From NCBI GenBank assembly GCA_009746045.1, contig RPFO01000380.1:1195343-1259342 (forward strand): a stretch of DNA of 64,000 nucleotides. Reading direction: 5' to 3'. Each line of letters begins with the position of its first letter. Positions within the stretch are counted from its first letter, which is position 1. Under the pieces are notes generated by a model, which saw nothing but the letters and a program-made list of their open reading frames with translations, was not told the DNA's origin and made no database searches. The position numbers and the translations under genes were made by a program. Shown in pieces: positions 38,118 through 50,869 of the stretch. Source of the DNA: Mesostigma viride (Eukaryota > Streptophyta > Mesostigmatophyceae > Mesostigmatales > Mesostigmataceae).

Positions 38118-39640
38118 CCCGGCAAGTCTCGCCCTACGTCTACAATGGCTGGAAGGGTGTCAGCGTGATGCCATCCAAAATACTATGCAGGACTGTTCTT
38201 TACATGCTGCCTTGGAATTGAGTTAGGACTTGCGAGGGCAAAGGGCTTGTATTTTCTGATCGAGACCGCTGTTTTTGAGGCTCGAGCTCCTTTTATGGCC
38301 TAGTTGGTGCGTGACTAAGCGTTGCTAGTCGTACATGGATGGATTCGAAATTCTGCAAGCCCTGCAGACCATATTCTGAATGATTGGCCACTGCCAAGAC
38401 AGTTCCGCATTTGGCATGAGATTGTGTGAGACCAAAAAGGTTGATAAACCTCAAATAACATTGGAGCAATTCTTTCTGTATCAATGAGACAACGGGCCCG
38501 CATTGATCGATTAAGTAAACACGTGCTCAGGACTGTTAAGGAGTCGCGGAGCACCAGAGTGCTTTTAAGGGGAGGGGACACCCCTAAAGGGCACTTTTCT
38601 GGAAACCATACCTATGCATGTGCTAAAAATCCAATGATGATTGGGGACCATAAATATGATAAAAAAAAAAATTTTCCAGCCACTTGGGGGTGGTACTAGC
38701 CCCCACCATACACCGGTTACGCGCTAAAAATAGAAAAAGACGCTATTTTAGTCACATTTTTCCTAGGACAATGGGCAAACATATTGGGACCAAATCATAT
38801 ATTCCCGCATAGTTCCCCCACTTTTGAGAAAGCCTGCCTAATTTTGAGCACAAAATAATGATGTTTAGACACATTGATGGATTTTCCCGCAAAAAGGGTC
38901 CTTTTTTAAACAAAAAAAAAATAAAACAAATCATAAACACATGCAATAGTGCCAAATCATATATTCCCAAATACTAGAGAGGGGGGACATGCAGCCCCAA
39001 ATTTTCAGGTCATTCTGACAAGCGCAGCCCTATTTGATGGATATTCCTAGATTGCCACCTGTGACGAAGCTAAGGGAGGTTTTAGCTAGTATTTAACCAC
39101 ACCAACACCCCTTTATACATCTAAGCCTCATGAAAACTGGCCAAACCACATACTACCATTCTCTGCACATATGGTACCTCCTATGTTCAAGGTTTGACGC
39201 CATTCTGACAAGAACTGCCCAAGTTACAACCATTCCAAGACGGCCACCCATGTAGACGCTACAAGGAAATTAGAGTAACCATTTAGCCACACTAGCACCT
39301 CCTTCTTCATCAAAGACATCTGCAAACTGACCAAAGCACACATAATCAACTCTTGCACGCTGACGGCAACGCATGCTCAATGTGGGGGGTCATTGCGACA
39401 AGAACTGCTCAAGTTGATGGGTTTCCTATATGACCACATGACAAGGCACTAAGGACCACTCAGTAAGTTAGTAACCCCACAGTGCCACTTAATATGCCAT
39501 CCAACATGCATCAAAAGGCTCTACAAACAGCGGCCAAGTGGGCCCAGGTCATAGAGGACAACGAGCCCCCCCCAGTGGGTAAGCGCCCGCGTGTGCAATC
39601 CCGCGGGAGGCACGCTAGATAGCTCCCCCTAGGGCAGCGT
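38118..39640. other. Gene-poor stretch with decayed ~190-bp tandem repeats
   Basis: No gene is supported. CATTCTGACAAG-type segments recur at about 39011, 39202 and 39390 (spacing about 190), each followed by similar text (AACTGCCCAAGTT, TTTAGCCACAC, CTGACCAAA), so three or more diverged tandem units are present. A TTAA-flanked GGGGAGGGGACACCCC lies at 38567-38586; its inverted partner is at about 42482-42501. Confidence 0.5.
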
Positions 39641-39812
39641 GCGGCTGCCTAGATAGATGATGTAGTTAGAATGTTGTTAGATAGATGTAGTATGTAGCCA
39701 ATGTAGATAGATTAGACCGGTAGGAATGTGTGCGCCCATCCATCCATTCATCGGGGTTAATGCTCCGTGACTCCCCAACGGGAGCACGAGTCTAATTAAT
39801 TAATTAATTAAT
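39640..39812 (+). mobile_element. Retroposon family B 3' end
   Basis: Contains TAGATAGATTAGACCGGTAG, the CATCCATCCATTCATCGGGG stretch and CTCCGTGACTCCCCAACGGG, then GAGCACGAGTC and (TAAT)n. It is the plus-oriented relative of 16405-16518 and 18619-18791. The 5' boundary is approximate. Confidence 0.65.
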
Positions 39813-40137
39813 GCATCAAAACCATGCAGAGTATGTTTACAAAGTACAAAGGGGTGGCCACGCACCTCATATGTCTTCATCATCCCTCCAGCATGGCCAG
39901 CCTTGTAAATATGTGCATAGCCTTGACGATGGTAGCCCTAGCATGCCTAAGCAGCATTTCCTATGTTTCTCCCAGGTTAGAGTGTAAGGTTGATGCCAAC
40001 CAAGCTAATCAACACAACAACACCTCCTAAACTGTCCTCCCCGGCATGGATGACAAACTGGGACTATGGAGGGCAAGGAACCAAGTAAGAACATGGTATA
40101 TATAGCTTTTATATCACAGTCTCCTTTCCCACACAGC

Positions 40138-40367
40138 AAAATATGGTGTTGTTCTTTCTCAGTTACATCGTTTTTCCCGTCTTTGTTCTTATCGTGTTGA
40201 TTTCATCACGACTCTTGTTGAGCTCTTGCAGCGTTTATTGGTCAAAGACTACGACCGAGCCATTATGCTCCGTCAAGTCCGATGTTTTTTGCAACGTCAC
40301 CCACATCTGTTCGGTGCTGCCCCTTGGCACAAGCTCTACAAACAGGTCGTGGACCGGCTGGATCGCA
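40138..40367 (+). pseudogene. Exon-like fragment, possible reverse transcriptase C-terminus
   Basis: After a strong acceptor (CTCCTTTCCCACACAG) a frame reads KYGVVLSQLHRFSRLCSYRV, then DFITTLVELLQRLLVKDYDR, RCFLQRHPHLFGAAPW and HKLYKQVVDRLDR, where the MITE at 40370 cuts in (a stop follows at 40391-40393). The basic helical layout resembles the C-terminal part of reverse transcriptases in algal retroelements, but this is recall of style, not a verified match. The 5' part is missing. Confidence 0.35.
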
Positions 40368-40369
40368 TA

Positions 40370-40837
40370 CACCGCCCGCATTGGAAGTTCTAACTAAATA
40401 ATTAGCTTCTGGAAAATGTTCTGGCTGAAAACCATAAAAAAAACAAAAGAAAATTAATTAATTAACTCCGGGGGCTGAGGACTGGACTCAACAAACAAAG
40501 AAACAAAATTAATTAATTAACTCATGTGGGCTCTGGGTATCACTGACCTCCACTGACTCTAGCCTATGGCCGCCGAAGGGGGGCCGCCGGGCCGGATTGC
40601 CGGCCGAATTGGGGACGGCGTGTACGATATCTACCAAACAAACAAAAGAAATTTATTAATTAAATAAGTACCCATGTGCCTTGAACGGCTGTAGGACAAA
40701 CAAACAAACAAAAGGTTTTAATTAAATAATAAAAACCCGGGACTCTAACTGGCTCCCCAACAAACAATCCAGGGTTATTCGTAATGCAAATACGGCAAAA
40801 ATTGACCCATAATAACAAACTTCCAATGCGGAGGGTG
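40370..40837 (+). mobile_element. Stowaway-like MITE, 468 bp, left copy
   Basis: Terminal inverted repeats CACC(G/C)(C/T)CCGCATTGGAAG, flanked by TA (40368-40369 and 40838-40839), as for Tc1/mariner-type MITEs. It carries several CAAACAAA tracts and TTAATTAA motifs. An inverted copy of identical length lies at 43105-51041. Confidence 0.8.
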
Positions 40838-40849
40838 TAGTATCTCCGC

Positions 40850-41060
40850 ACATCTGAACCCTGTGATGCCAGATCTCCTTTGCGGCCGTTCCGAGCTTGG
40901 CACTGGATTCGTTGTCCACATCGTCGCGTCGCTGCCGCAACACGATGTTTTCTGGCATCCGCGGGCTTTTGGTTCCCGCCGCACATTTGAAAGTGCTGTC
41001 CTCCGGCTTTTTGCCTTTGCACCGTGTGCAGTTCTTGGACGTTTGGAATCATGGCATGGC
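40850..41060 (-). pseudogene. Zinc-finger-like coding fragment
   Basis: The minus-strand frame contains SKNCTRCKGKKPEDSTFKC and then NIVLRQRRDDVDNESSAKLG. The CxxC plus later cysteine resembles a short zinc-binding domain. No start or splice sites complete it. It lies inside the transposon-rich block and is probably a captured or decayed exon. Confidence 0.25.
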
Positions 41061-41152
41061 TAACGTGATGACTGACTAGCTAGACCTTTTCAGTGGTTTT
41101 CCATTTGCGGGTATTTCCTCGTAAATGGTGGGAGAGCGATCGCAGCAACTGG

Positions 41153-41440
41153 TGCTCACCACTAGACACTCCCGGCCAGCTAGGCTAGAAACACACGCCC
41201 TGATCAAGCATGCTGTTTCCGGCCCCACCGTCTAGGTCATCTAGTCGCTCCACACGTAAGCCAGCCATAATTTCAATGCACAAGGATACACATTTCCATC
41301 ACCATTCATCTTCATCATCCTGAACGACTCGAAAACGCGGAAAAGATAACGGCAGGCTCGAGCTACCATGGTCCGGATTCTCCCGATTTCTGGCCTGCGC
41401 TGGTGCCTGGTTGTCTCTTTGATGGTATATATAGCTTGCA
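41153..41440. repeat. Left arm of ~270-290 bp inverted repeat
   Basis: Inverted copy of 42738-43005, starting GCTCACCACTAGACACTCCC. The arms lie inside the two inverted 468-bp MITEs and enclose 1.3 kb. The arms differ by small changes such as TAGGCTAGAAA versus TAGGCTCGAAA. Confidence 0.8.
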
Positions 41441-42737
41441 TGCAGTCATGCATGTCAACCATGGTTGGCTCAGCACATTGTAGTCTTGTCACATCATCAT
41501 AACAAAGGAAAGCTCAAACAACCATTGGTGCCAGCTATCTACATGCAGTCACACAAATGCAATATCTCCAATGTTCATCATCATCACTATAACACTTCCA
41601 TCCCTGCACGATATAAAATGCAAAGAAACCATTGGCGGCCCTTCACCGCATGAGCGCTGTGATGCCGCTGCGGCCTGTGAGGAGAGGGTGCGTCACTCTC
41701 AAACAACAAGAAGCGTCCATACGCACAACATCCTTGCCAGAACACGTTTTATGAAATGCCTTATACCTTCCCGAAGAGCTATAGGCTGCGACTGAAGCGG
41801 CCCTGATCACGACATCAACGAAAACAATCTAAAGCTGCCAGGTATTCGACAACACAACGGCAAGCGACGGCGAGCTAGCTGGCGGAAACTGCCCAAAAAG
41901 AACGCAAAAAACCTCGAACGATGAGCTCATAGAAGAAAGCACCGATAGCAGATAACGTTCGCGACAAATCTGTACCTTGCCCTCGTAAATCCCTCGCCCA
42001 GGCGCGCAACAACAGCCGTTCTTCCATGGACAGGTCAGACACGCACTGCGCATGTCTGAACAATTACTTACCGATAATGGCCGAAAATCTGGCAAAAAGC
42101 ACCAGCTCGGTTTAGAATTCGATGCAACCGATATTAATGCCTGCTTCAAGGTCAGAACAGCCCCCAAAACCGCTATTTTACAGCCGCTATCATGAATTCT
42201 ATTTCATTCCGCGCGACCAAAAAATTCAGATTACCCCCATGCCGATGGCATAAAAAAACAACAGCGATATTGTAAACCAGCTGATTTCCGCCACAAACTA
42301 ACATCATAAACTCATCTCCTTTTAGATTCGAGTAAAATTTTTGCATTTCGCCTGCCTTAGTGTGGTAGTTTCGCCTGAACGCAGTCGCCATGGCCACTTC
42401 CGCAAGGGGTGCGCGCACCGTGCACGTGAAATTTGTGACCTCCGGCTCCGGCGCGAATTTTTTGGCGCCAAAAAATTCGGGGGTGTCCCGTCCCCTTAAT
42501 CCCTTAGTGTGCACAGCAGGCTGCAGGGGGCAGAGACCCCCCCCATTCCCTTATGCCTAAGGCATGCCACAGGGTGCACCAGCGCCTTCGTCCTCAGTAT
42601 ATTTGTAACCAGTGAATGGCCATCATGCAAGCTAGTCCAGACAAACTAATGGCATGCATATGGCTAAAAAAATTAAAATTACTCGCGTGTTGACTCGCAT
42701 GTTGAACTGTGCACGCACCTCTTCCGCCAAGGCCGAG
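41441..42737. other. Centre of the inverted-repeat block
   Basis: Minus-strand frames at 41882-42063 (MEERLLLRAWARDLRGQGTD) and 42173-42514 (KFYSNLKGDEFMMLVCGGNQ) look protein-like but match nothing recognised. 42374-42440 resembles, in inverted orientation, 12538-12603 inside the hAT-like element, so part of it is repeat-derived. Confidence 0.3.
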
Positions 42738-43005
42738 GCCATATCAAGGAGACAACCAGCGCAGGCCAGAAATCGGGAGAATCCGGACCATGGTAGCTCG
42801 AGCCTGCCGTTATCTTTTCCGCGTTTTCGAGTCGTTCAGGATGATGAAGATGAATGGTGATGGAAATGTGTATCCTTGTGCATTGAAATTATGGCTGGCT
42901 TACGTGTAGAGCGACTAGATGACCTAGACGGTGGGGCCGGAAACAGCATGCTTGATCAGGGCGTGTGTTTCGAGCCTAACTGGCCGGGAGTGTCTAGTGG
43001 TGAGC
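42738..43005. repeat. Right arm of ~270-290 bp inverted repeat
   Basis: Partner of 41153-41440. It includes the 51-bp segment that also occurs as a stand-alone insertion at 26226-26279. Confidence 0.8.
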
Positions 43006-43405
43006 GCCGAGGCCATATGCCAAAGTGGCACCCTAGCGCTGCCTTCTGGGCCGGCCGAGGGCAGAGCTGCACTAACCGTCCGGATCGAGCTGCATGCAGA
43101 CGTACACCCTCCGCATTGGAAGTTTGTTATTATGGGTCAATTTTTGCCGTATTTGCATTACGAATAACCCTGGATTGTTTGTTGGGGAGCCAGTTAGAGT
43201 TCCGGGTTTTTATTATTTAATTAAAACCTTTTGTTTGTTTGTTTGTCCTACAGCCGTTCAAGGCACATGGGTACTTATTTAATTAATAAATTTCTTTTGT
43301 TTGTTTGGTAGATATCGTACACGCCGTCCCCAATTCGGCCGGCAATCCGGCCCGGCGGCCCCCCTTCGGCGGCCATAGGCTAGAGTCAGTGGAGGTCAGT
43401 GATAC

Positions 43406-44102
43406 TGTAACGACTAAAAATGTTGTGTTTGCAACAGCCTCAGTATCAACATTAGCGTGAAAAGATCTTTATACCTGGGTTGGAGTCGCGACAGATAACT
43501 TCACGTCCAGAGAAGCAATGAAGATGGATCTTCAACAGTTAAGGGAATGAGTCCCCACCCTTGTTAGACACAACAGACAATGTTATATCCAAGTCGACTA
43601 TCTGTTGAAGTTATAGTTGACTTTTAGCGAGGGTTGTTTGTTTGATGAAACAAGGAATCCCTTGAATTACACCATAGCTTTAGCTTTCTTACACGCACAC
43701 ATGCACGGCCGCCACAATCAGTATAAAAGTCATCGTGCACGCAGAGTCGGCTCAACCCTAACCCGAAAGAACCAATCAAAAGTGAGGATCACTCAAGGTA
43801 AGATCCTGTCCTCAGAATCCACAACACAGCACAAGGCCAGCACTACAGAATCTCCGTGACCTGGAACCAGATCCACCAGGTACGACAGTCTTAAAGAGAA
43901 TCTATGACTGGCTGAACTAAACCATACAAAGTACCCCACGTGGATCAGGCCACGACCAATGAGGGTAGAACAATAATTCGACAGATCTCAGCAGGCCTAT
44001 ACTCATACGTCGAAGCCTCCTAACTATCCAAATAATTGTCCCCAAGAACTCATGATAAGGTCACCAGTAGGAAAACTTTGGATGTAACATTTGGTTGTTA
44101 CA
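43406..44102 (-). repeat. LTR (3' LTR in element orientation)
   Basis: TG...CA bounded. Near-identical partner at 50174-50869. It follows the purine tract at 44103-44117. Confidence 0.9.
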
Positions 44103-47100
44103 TATCTCCCCCTCAAGACAGGAACTCCCAGTTCCTAGAAGCCAAGAAGAATAAACAACAACCTACACAAGAACAACACAACAATAAACAGGAAGTCCAC
44201 CATCTCTTGGGACAAGCAGATGGGTTTTTACATCCCTGAAGCCAGGGCCTCCTATCTCATAAACATCTAGTCACAGGTGCTTAAGGAAGACAAGTCACAT
44301 CCTTATCCACTACAAGCCCAGATAATCACAGCAATACGGGAAGTCATCCCGTCATCATTCTGGAATTCTGGAACTCCGGACTGGAACATCAGAACTGGAA
44401 TGGAGCCCCCCCATCATCCATCCTGGAATCCCCCCCCTCACACCACAATCCAAAGCCCCCCTTTCCTTCTCAGCCCTGTTCCTCACAGGCTATACCAATC
44501 CCCATTCAGGCCACCTTGCCATTGGGTCCACACATGGGAAACTGCCCCACCACGTGGGCCAACTCTGGCCAGTTCCTGCTGACCTTCAGCACCATGCAAG
44601 TCTCAGTAGCCCCTGCCACCATCTGGACAGCATAGCGGAAGCATGCCCCAGGAGAGGAGCACCACAGACTGACTCGCCGGGTCCATCACCCAAGTAGAGG
44701 ACGTCTTGTGCCTGCTCACCCCTGATCTGTACGCTCACCAGAACTGCAGAAAGGTCTTGACCACAGACCACTTAGCACCTATCAGGGCACCAGCACCCAT
44801 AGTGGCATCAGACGGACCCTAAGTTCCACAGTGTACTTGGGCAACCCGGATTGCAAAAGAGGTAGAAGTCTCCAAAGGAAAACACCTTCTGGCTGAGCTG
44901 GAGAAAGAAGGAACCAAATCAAAGTCACCCTTCTGAACTGAAACTCCAACAGCTCCCTGTAGGAAGCCTCTCCCATACTCACTGGCTGCAACTGAGTAAA
45001 TGCCTCCTTCAAGGCCTCAGGTAAGGCTGCTAGCATGTCCTGCCCCTCAGTAGGCCTCATATCAAACTCAGGTCCTGGTGACAATGCATACATCCTATGC
45101 AGCAGATGAGCCACAAAAAGGGGAGCCACTCTCATACAGGCTGGTGTGCATACATGAACCACGTCTTAATCATACCAGGCATCAAGCCCTAGGTGAACAA
45201 CTCCATATGTCATATGTCGGGGTACAACACAGAAGTCACTCTCCATGTGCCATCCAGGCTCAGATCCCCTCAACTATCCTCAGAAGCTGGTCACCAAGAT
45301 CTGGATGTCATCTCAGCTTAGTCCCACCAAACTCCCCCAAGAGTCCATCCCACTCAACTCAGATCCCAGTCAGATTCGATGAGTCCACATGAATCCAGGA
45401 AGGAGTCAACAGGGTCAAGGCACCTAAGCCAAACAAGGTGAGGCCACTCCAGGTTCTGGGACACCACCCTCCCTCAGCTAGAGTCCACGGGTGAAGGACA
45501 AGCCTGACATTCCCAGGGATAACGGGTCATCCACAGGGATCCATGCCATGAATACTGACAGCTCTCACTGCTTGATCAGGGCAGGAAGCAGAGTGTCATG
45601 TAGCAAGGCTAACCCTCTATACAGCCAACCCCCCATAATTAACTTGGGCTGCCAGGGTCCAAGGCTCATCAGGTCATAGCAGGCTGGATGGATGCCAAGA
45701 ATGCTCAATCCTAACACAGGGCTGGCATGAGCTTCTGCTGCAGCAAGTCCAAGGCCCGCTGACACCCGGCAGTCCACGCAAACTGGAACGAGGAAACGTC
45801 AACAGCGCCCCAGGTGGAAGTGCAGTCACCAAGAGACAGGAGCAATCCAGCAGGAAGACGTCGCCAACAGGGTCGCCTCATGAAGAGCAAGGTTATCTCA
45901 GAAGTACGCCCATGAGGCCGTGGACAGGGTTGTCTCCAGTGGGTACCCGTCAGCAGGTTGGGGAGATGCAACAAAGCACAGCCAAAATAGCCCACCGATG
46001 GCCAGCGAAACCAGGATACCATCAGGTTCTATGAGGATAGTCAGGGATCTATGAGGAGACCCAGAAAAGATGAACTGAAATCCCAAGGTGTCTCCACGCT
46101 ATGATCCTCATAGATCTCCTCCCCACCAGAACAAAATTTCCCCCCCTCCAGTCGCACCCACAGGAGTAAGAGTGAGGTAAAGCCACATCTCCTTAGTAGC
46201 TAGTACTCTCAACCCATAGCCAGTGGCTTTTTATGAGCCAAGGCACACTATTTCTCCATAAGATGCCTGGGAAACCATCCACAGCCTTGATAGGGATAGC
46301 AAAAGATCCGTAATGCCTCACCAGCATTATGAACGGTATGCCCCAACTGGTAAAGCGTAGCACACGCTACCCCATGCAAGGTTTAGACGCAGCCCAATCC
46401 CCTGCACGCCCTGCTCCCCACACAAATCCCCCTCAGCATAACTGGTAAACTGGAGACTACCAGCATGCCTAATAATTCCACCCCTCTGCGTAGAATAAGC
46501 TGTAATAATCCTGGTATCAACTTCCCAAGATTGACAGCATAACCTAGCAGGAACAAACGCCATGGAATACGCATAAGGACAGAGGCCCAGCCAACCATAG
46601 AAGGGTGGGGGAGGCCTGTCTCTCAGCCCACTGACCCACTGGTGGCCTGCAGGGTCTCTCTATAACGGCGTCCTATGCACCTCATGACTAAAGATGGGAT
46701 GGGCACTACAGCAAAGTGTCCAAGACGGAGTTGCATACAGGGCAGCTTGAGAGCAAACTGAAAGCAATCACCAATCAGGCAACTGATGTGCTCAAGCTTG
46801 GCAGGGCCCCCAGCAACAACATCACTCCCCGCAACCATCCAGGTGGCACTACCATGCAAGGTAATGTGGGCATTAGGATCGAAGGAGCCCAAGACAAGGT
46901 TGCACAAGTAGGGCAGCATAAGGGTATGCTGGATGAGGCCATCAGTCATCAAACAGATACACCCTCAGCTTGGCAGGGCCCTAGCAAGTAGACTGAACAA
47001 TGTCCCCCTAGTCAAAGCATGGAAGGTAGTATCCATGTTCGTGAACCACGTAGACTGCCAAATAGTATTAATGTCAGTGTACCACGGATACTGATGCATA

Positions 47101-48574
47101 TGAGGCAGGTTGTAAGGGTGGTAAAGGGCTGAATGGGTCCCTCAACAAACCCACACCTCTAAGCTCATGTGAGCCCCCGCCCAGCACCCAGTAGTCCAAC
47201 TCCTCAATTAAGAGGCAACGGAGTGGGCACCATTGTCATCACTGTCATGCCAAAGATTCCAGCCGGCCCCACAGTTGTAGCTCCGTTGATCCCGCCCATC
47301 ATCCAACCCACAAGGACATCCTACCCATGCAAACATGATGCCAGACCCCCCGTGCAAGCAGTCCTATTCATACAACCATCATGCTGTGCAAGCAATCAGC
47401 TCAAGGGCGGATGGTGTACTATCAAGACAACAAGCCATCCTGGCACCATGCAAGCAAGGATAAGTCCATAGCAGGGCAAAGCAAGGGTAGGAGGTTACTC
47501 ATCTGCACACGGCTGGCTTGATGTCCACCAGCAGGCAGGACCCAACACAGCGTCAGGAGCAAGCACCAGCATTACAGATACGCGTCACTTGGGCGTCCCC
47601 AAGTCACCAGAGTCCCAGCGGCCACCATGCAGTGCTTGATGAAGTCTCCACCATTGAGTGCTTGCAGTCACCACCAACAGCACTAGTCAACCACCAGGAT
47701 ACTCTCCAGCGTCGCCTCCATGCACCATGTCCGCCATTGACAAGTTACCAATCCCCCACTGGCCTCAAGTCCCCAATAGGCTACTGCCACCACGCCCAAT
47801 CAGCGTTGGACCACCCCCACATGTGGGTAGTCAACACAGCGGTTGCCTGACTGGACAACCAAGACTAGCTGCTTGCGCCGGTCACGCGATGGGGAAGTGA
47901 CTAAGCTGCTTTAAGGAGGCCTGGAACGGACACCAATGAGCCTGGCTCCAGAAGCTGCTTGGAAGAATGACCACATGCTGTCAACTTCCCGGACTGAACG
48001 TCAATCAGCTGCCAGAAGGAGCCAGCAACCTTCACTATGGCACTCAGAAAAACTGCCTAGTAGGCAAACCACAGACTGCCAACCTGTCAAGACAGCTGAC
48101 TCTAACATGGCTACTACCAAGTGCCAGGTAGCCAGAACTCCTAAGCCTAAGGAGTGACAAGGGCCTGAGGTGGTCCAACAGCCCGCACAACTGCCCAAAA
48201 GTCAAGAGAATGGGCCTAAAAGCGCCTTGCCCAGTGTCAAAAATTCTGATCTGAGAACTATATCAGATATATTCACAGATAAGAACTATGACAGCAGCCC
48301 TGGTGTCCATACTTGCTGTCCTAGTGCACCTCCTAGGCCCAACAGGGGCCATCTGCCAACAAGCAGTGGTAACCATCATGTCCTCGGAGAAGTAAATGTG
48401 TGGTCACAATGGTCTGGCGCAGGTAAGGGCCCCAACTGGCAAGTGACCCACACCCCACTTGTAAGGGGACGTTGTCAAGCAAGTGGTCCACCCCCTCTGG
48501 GAACGTGTGTCAAAGGACACCGTCTGGCAAGTGGGCAACCCATGCAAGAGACCCCTGGCAACTCATGGGTGCCC

Positions 48575-48825
48575 GTGTGATACCCTCCGGGGGACAACCT
48601 ACTGCAGGTATCCCGATGTCCCCTGATGTGGTGGCATCTACCATGCCATATGCCTCCATGATAGCATCTGGCAACCCTTTGGCAGACCTGGGATATCCAA
48701 CTCATGTGATACCCTTTTGGGGACAACCCACTGCAGGTATCCCGATGTCCCCTGATGTGGTGGCATCTACCATGCCATGTGCCTCCATGATAGCATCTGG
48801 CAACCCCTTTGGCAGACCTGTGATA
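48575..48825. repeat. ~132-bp tandem duplication inside the LTR element
   Basis: Two copies containing GACAACC(T/C)ACTGCAGGTAT and GTGGTGGCATCTACCATGCC. They create a repeated but meaningless minus-strand peptide (CYHGG, WHGRCHHIRGHRDTC). Confidence 0.8.
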
Positions 48826-50173
48826 TCCACTCCCCCGCAGAAATTTTCTCAGGGTAACTAGACACAGCTGTCCAAGTATGATAGTGGAAACCCCGTACCT
48901 GCTGTTGTTCTGCCCTGGCATGTGTGATGCCGTCTGGAAATTACATTGCAGACAGCCAGGATGTCCACTCCCCCGCAAAAAATTGCTCAGGGTAACCAGA
49001 CGTAGCTGCCACCAATCTGGACCACTCTGGACAACTCCTAGGGAGCTCGCCCTTTCCATAGTACCATGTTGATAGTGGGAACAACTCAGATGCCGTTGTT
49101 CTCCTCCCCACCAAAACCAAACCACCATCCACGTGGGAGGAACCAAAGCTCCACCTAGAACGCCTCCACTGTCATGTTGCTCAACAAGAAAAGGAAGAGT
49201 TTCCCTCACAACTGAAATAAATGTTTGGCGACGCGTGAATTAAGAACGTGCCACAGTCCTTAAACAGCTAGGGTAGGCTGCCCATGCAAAAAGAAAGGCA
49301 GCCATGAATCCCTACTGTCCGCTCATCCGGAGCCACCCTCAAAAGACACGAGGTGTAACCTGAGCCACACCGTAACAATGTCGTCAAAGAAAAGCAGCAC
49401 CGGGAAAAAAACAACCTGAGACAGCGACGTAGTCAGGCGGTCGCGGTGGTGGTCGTGCGTGCAGCCGCAACCCGGAAGCCGGGTGATAGGTGCCGTCGGC
49501 AGCAACAGTGCGTCGGCTCAGCCATAACCCGTAGCGCCATGTCAGCCTGGCGGAAAACAGAGCCGGCAGGAAAAAAAAACAGCTCCTAGCAGGATTCTGG
49601 AGCCGGACCTGCTGAGCTACTGGACCAACACTCCGCATTGCCCTGCTCGAAACGTAGCAACACTTGCGTAATGCTAATATATAAAGATGTTTGGAGCTAG
49701 GAGGAGACTGCGGCGTCAGCAGCCACGACAGACAGGGCGGTGGTCGGACTTCAGCACGATGCGGCCAGCCAGCCGACAGCCCGTAAGTAAGTACGCTTGT
49801 CTATGAAATATTGCACGAATCCAAATAGTTGACGTCTGGGAGTAGATGAAAAAACCCTTTCATCACCGGTCGTCCGTTGAGCTGCTAAAGATGTGGTTGC
49901 ATCTTCAACTCTCTTACTTCATAACGGTGGTTGTGTCTCCGGGTTACTCATCACTCCATGGGTCGCGCATGCCGGACTGGGAAGACGTTAGAGACTTGTG
50001 AGCTCAAAGCAGCTCTCAGAGCAAGACTGTCACATAAGGATGAGTCACACTCTAAAAACTGTCCGAACACACAGCATAACGTACCCTCTCTGGGTCGGGC
50101 ATGACTTTCATTGTTAACCGTGAACTAATACTATCAAGATCACCAACACCTAGGTAGAAACCTCCGATACCAA

Positions 50174-50869
50174 TGTAACGACTAAAAATGTTGTGTTTGC
50201 AACAGCCTCAGTATCAACATTAGCGTGAAAAGATCTTTATACCTGGGTTGGAGTCGCGACAGATAACTTCACGTCCAGAGAAGCAATGAAGATGGATCTT
50301 CAACAGTTAAGGGAATGAGTCCCCACCCTTGTTAGACACAACAGACAATGTTATATCCAAGTCGACTATCTGTTGAAGTTATAGTTGACTTTTAGCGAGG
50401 GTTGTTTGATTGATGAAACAAGGAATCCCTTGAATTACACCATAGCTTTAGCTTTCTTACACGCACACATGCACGGCCGCCACAATCAGTATAAAAGTCA
50501 TCGTGCACGCAGAGTCGGCTCAACCCTAACCCGAAAGAACCAATCAAAAGTGAGGATCACTCAAGGTAAGATCCTGTCCTCAGAATCCACAACACAGCAC
50601 AAGGCCAGCACTACAGAATCTCCGTGACCTGGAACCAGATCCACCAGGTACGACAGTCTTAAAGAGAATCTATGACTGGCTGAACTAAACCATACAAAGT
50701 ACCCCACGTGGATCAGGCCACGACCAATGAGGGTAGAACAATAATTCGACAGATCTCAGCAGGCCTATACTCATACATCGAAGCCTCCTAACTATCCAAA
50801 TAATTGCCCCAAGAACTCATGATAAGGTCACCAGTAGGAAAACTTTGGATGTAACATTTGGTTGTTACA
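50174..50869 (-). repeat. LTR (5' LTR in element orientation)
   Basis: Partner of 43406-44102. The primer-binding-like site lies immediately inside at 50161-50173. Confidence 0.9.

Larger units (their letters stand above)
43406..50869 (-). mobile_element. LTR retrotransposon lacking gag-pol (LARD-like), 7.46 kb
   Basis: LTRs at 43406-44102 (697 bp) and 50174-50869 (696 bp) start TGTAACGAC and end GTTACA. By eye they differ by about two substitutions and one indel. The 5-bp target duplication GATAC is at 43401-43405 and 50870-50874. Orientation is minus: TTGGTATCGGAGG at 50161-50173 resembles an initiator-Met tRNA primer site, and CTTGAGGGGGAGATA at 44103-44117 is a purine tract. The 6.07-kb interior has no frame above 245 codons and no protease, integrase or reverse transcriptase motif that I can see. 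Confidence 0.85.

Noticed and set aside
48475..49209. 244-codon minus-strand frame inside the LTR element
   Set aside because: Contains a translated DNA tandem duplication and no retroelement motif. The composition is not gag- or pol-like.
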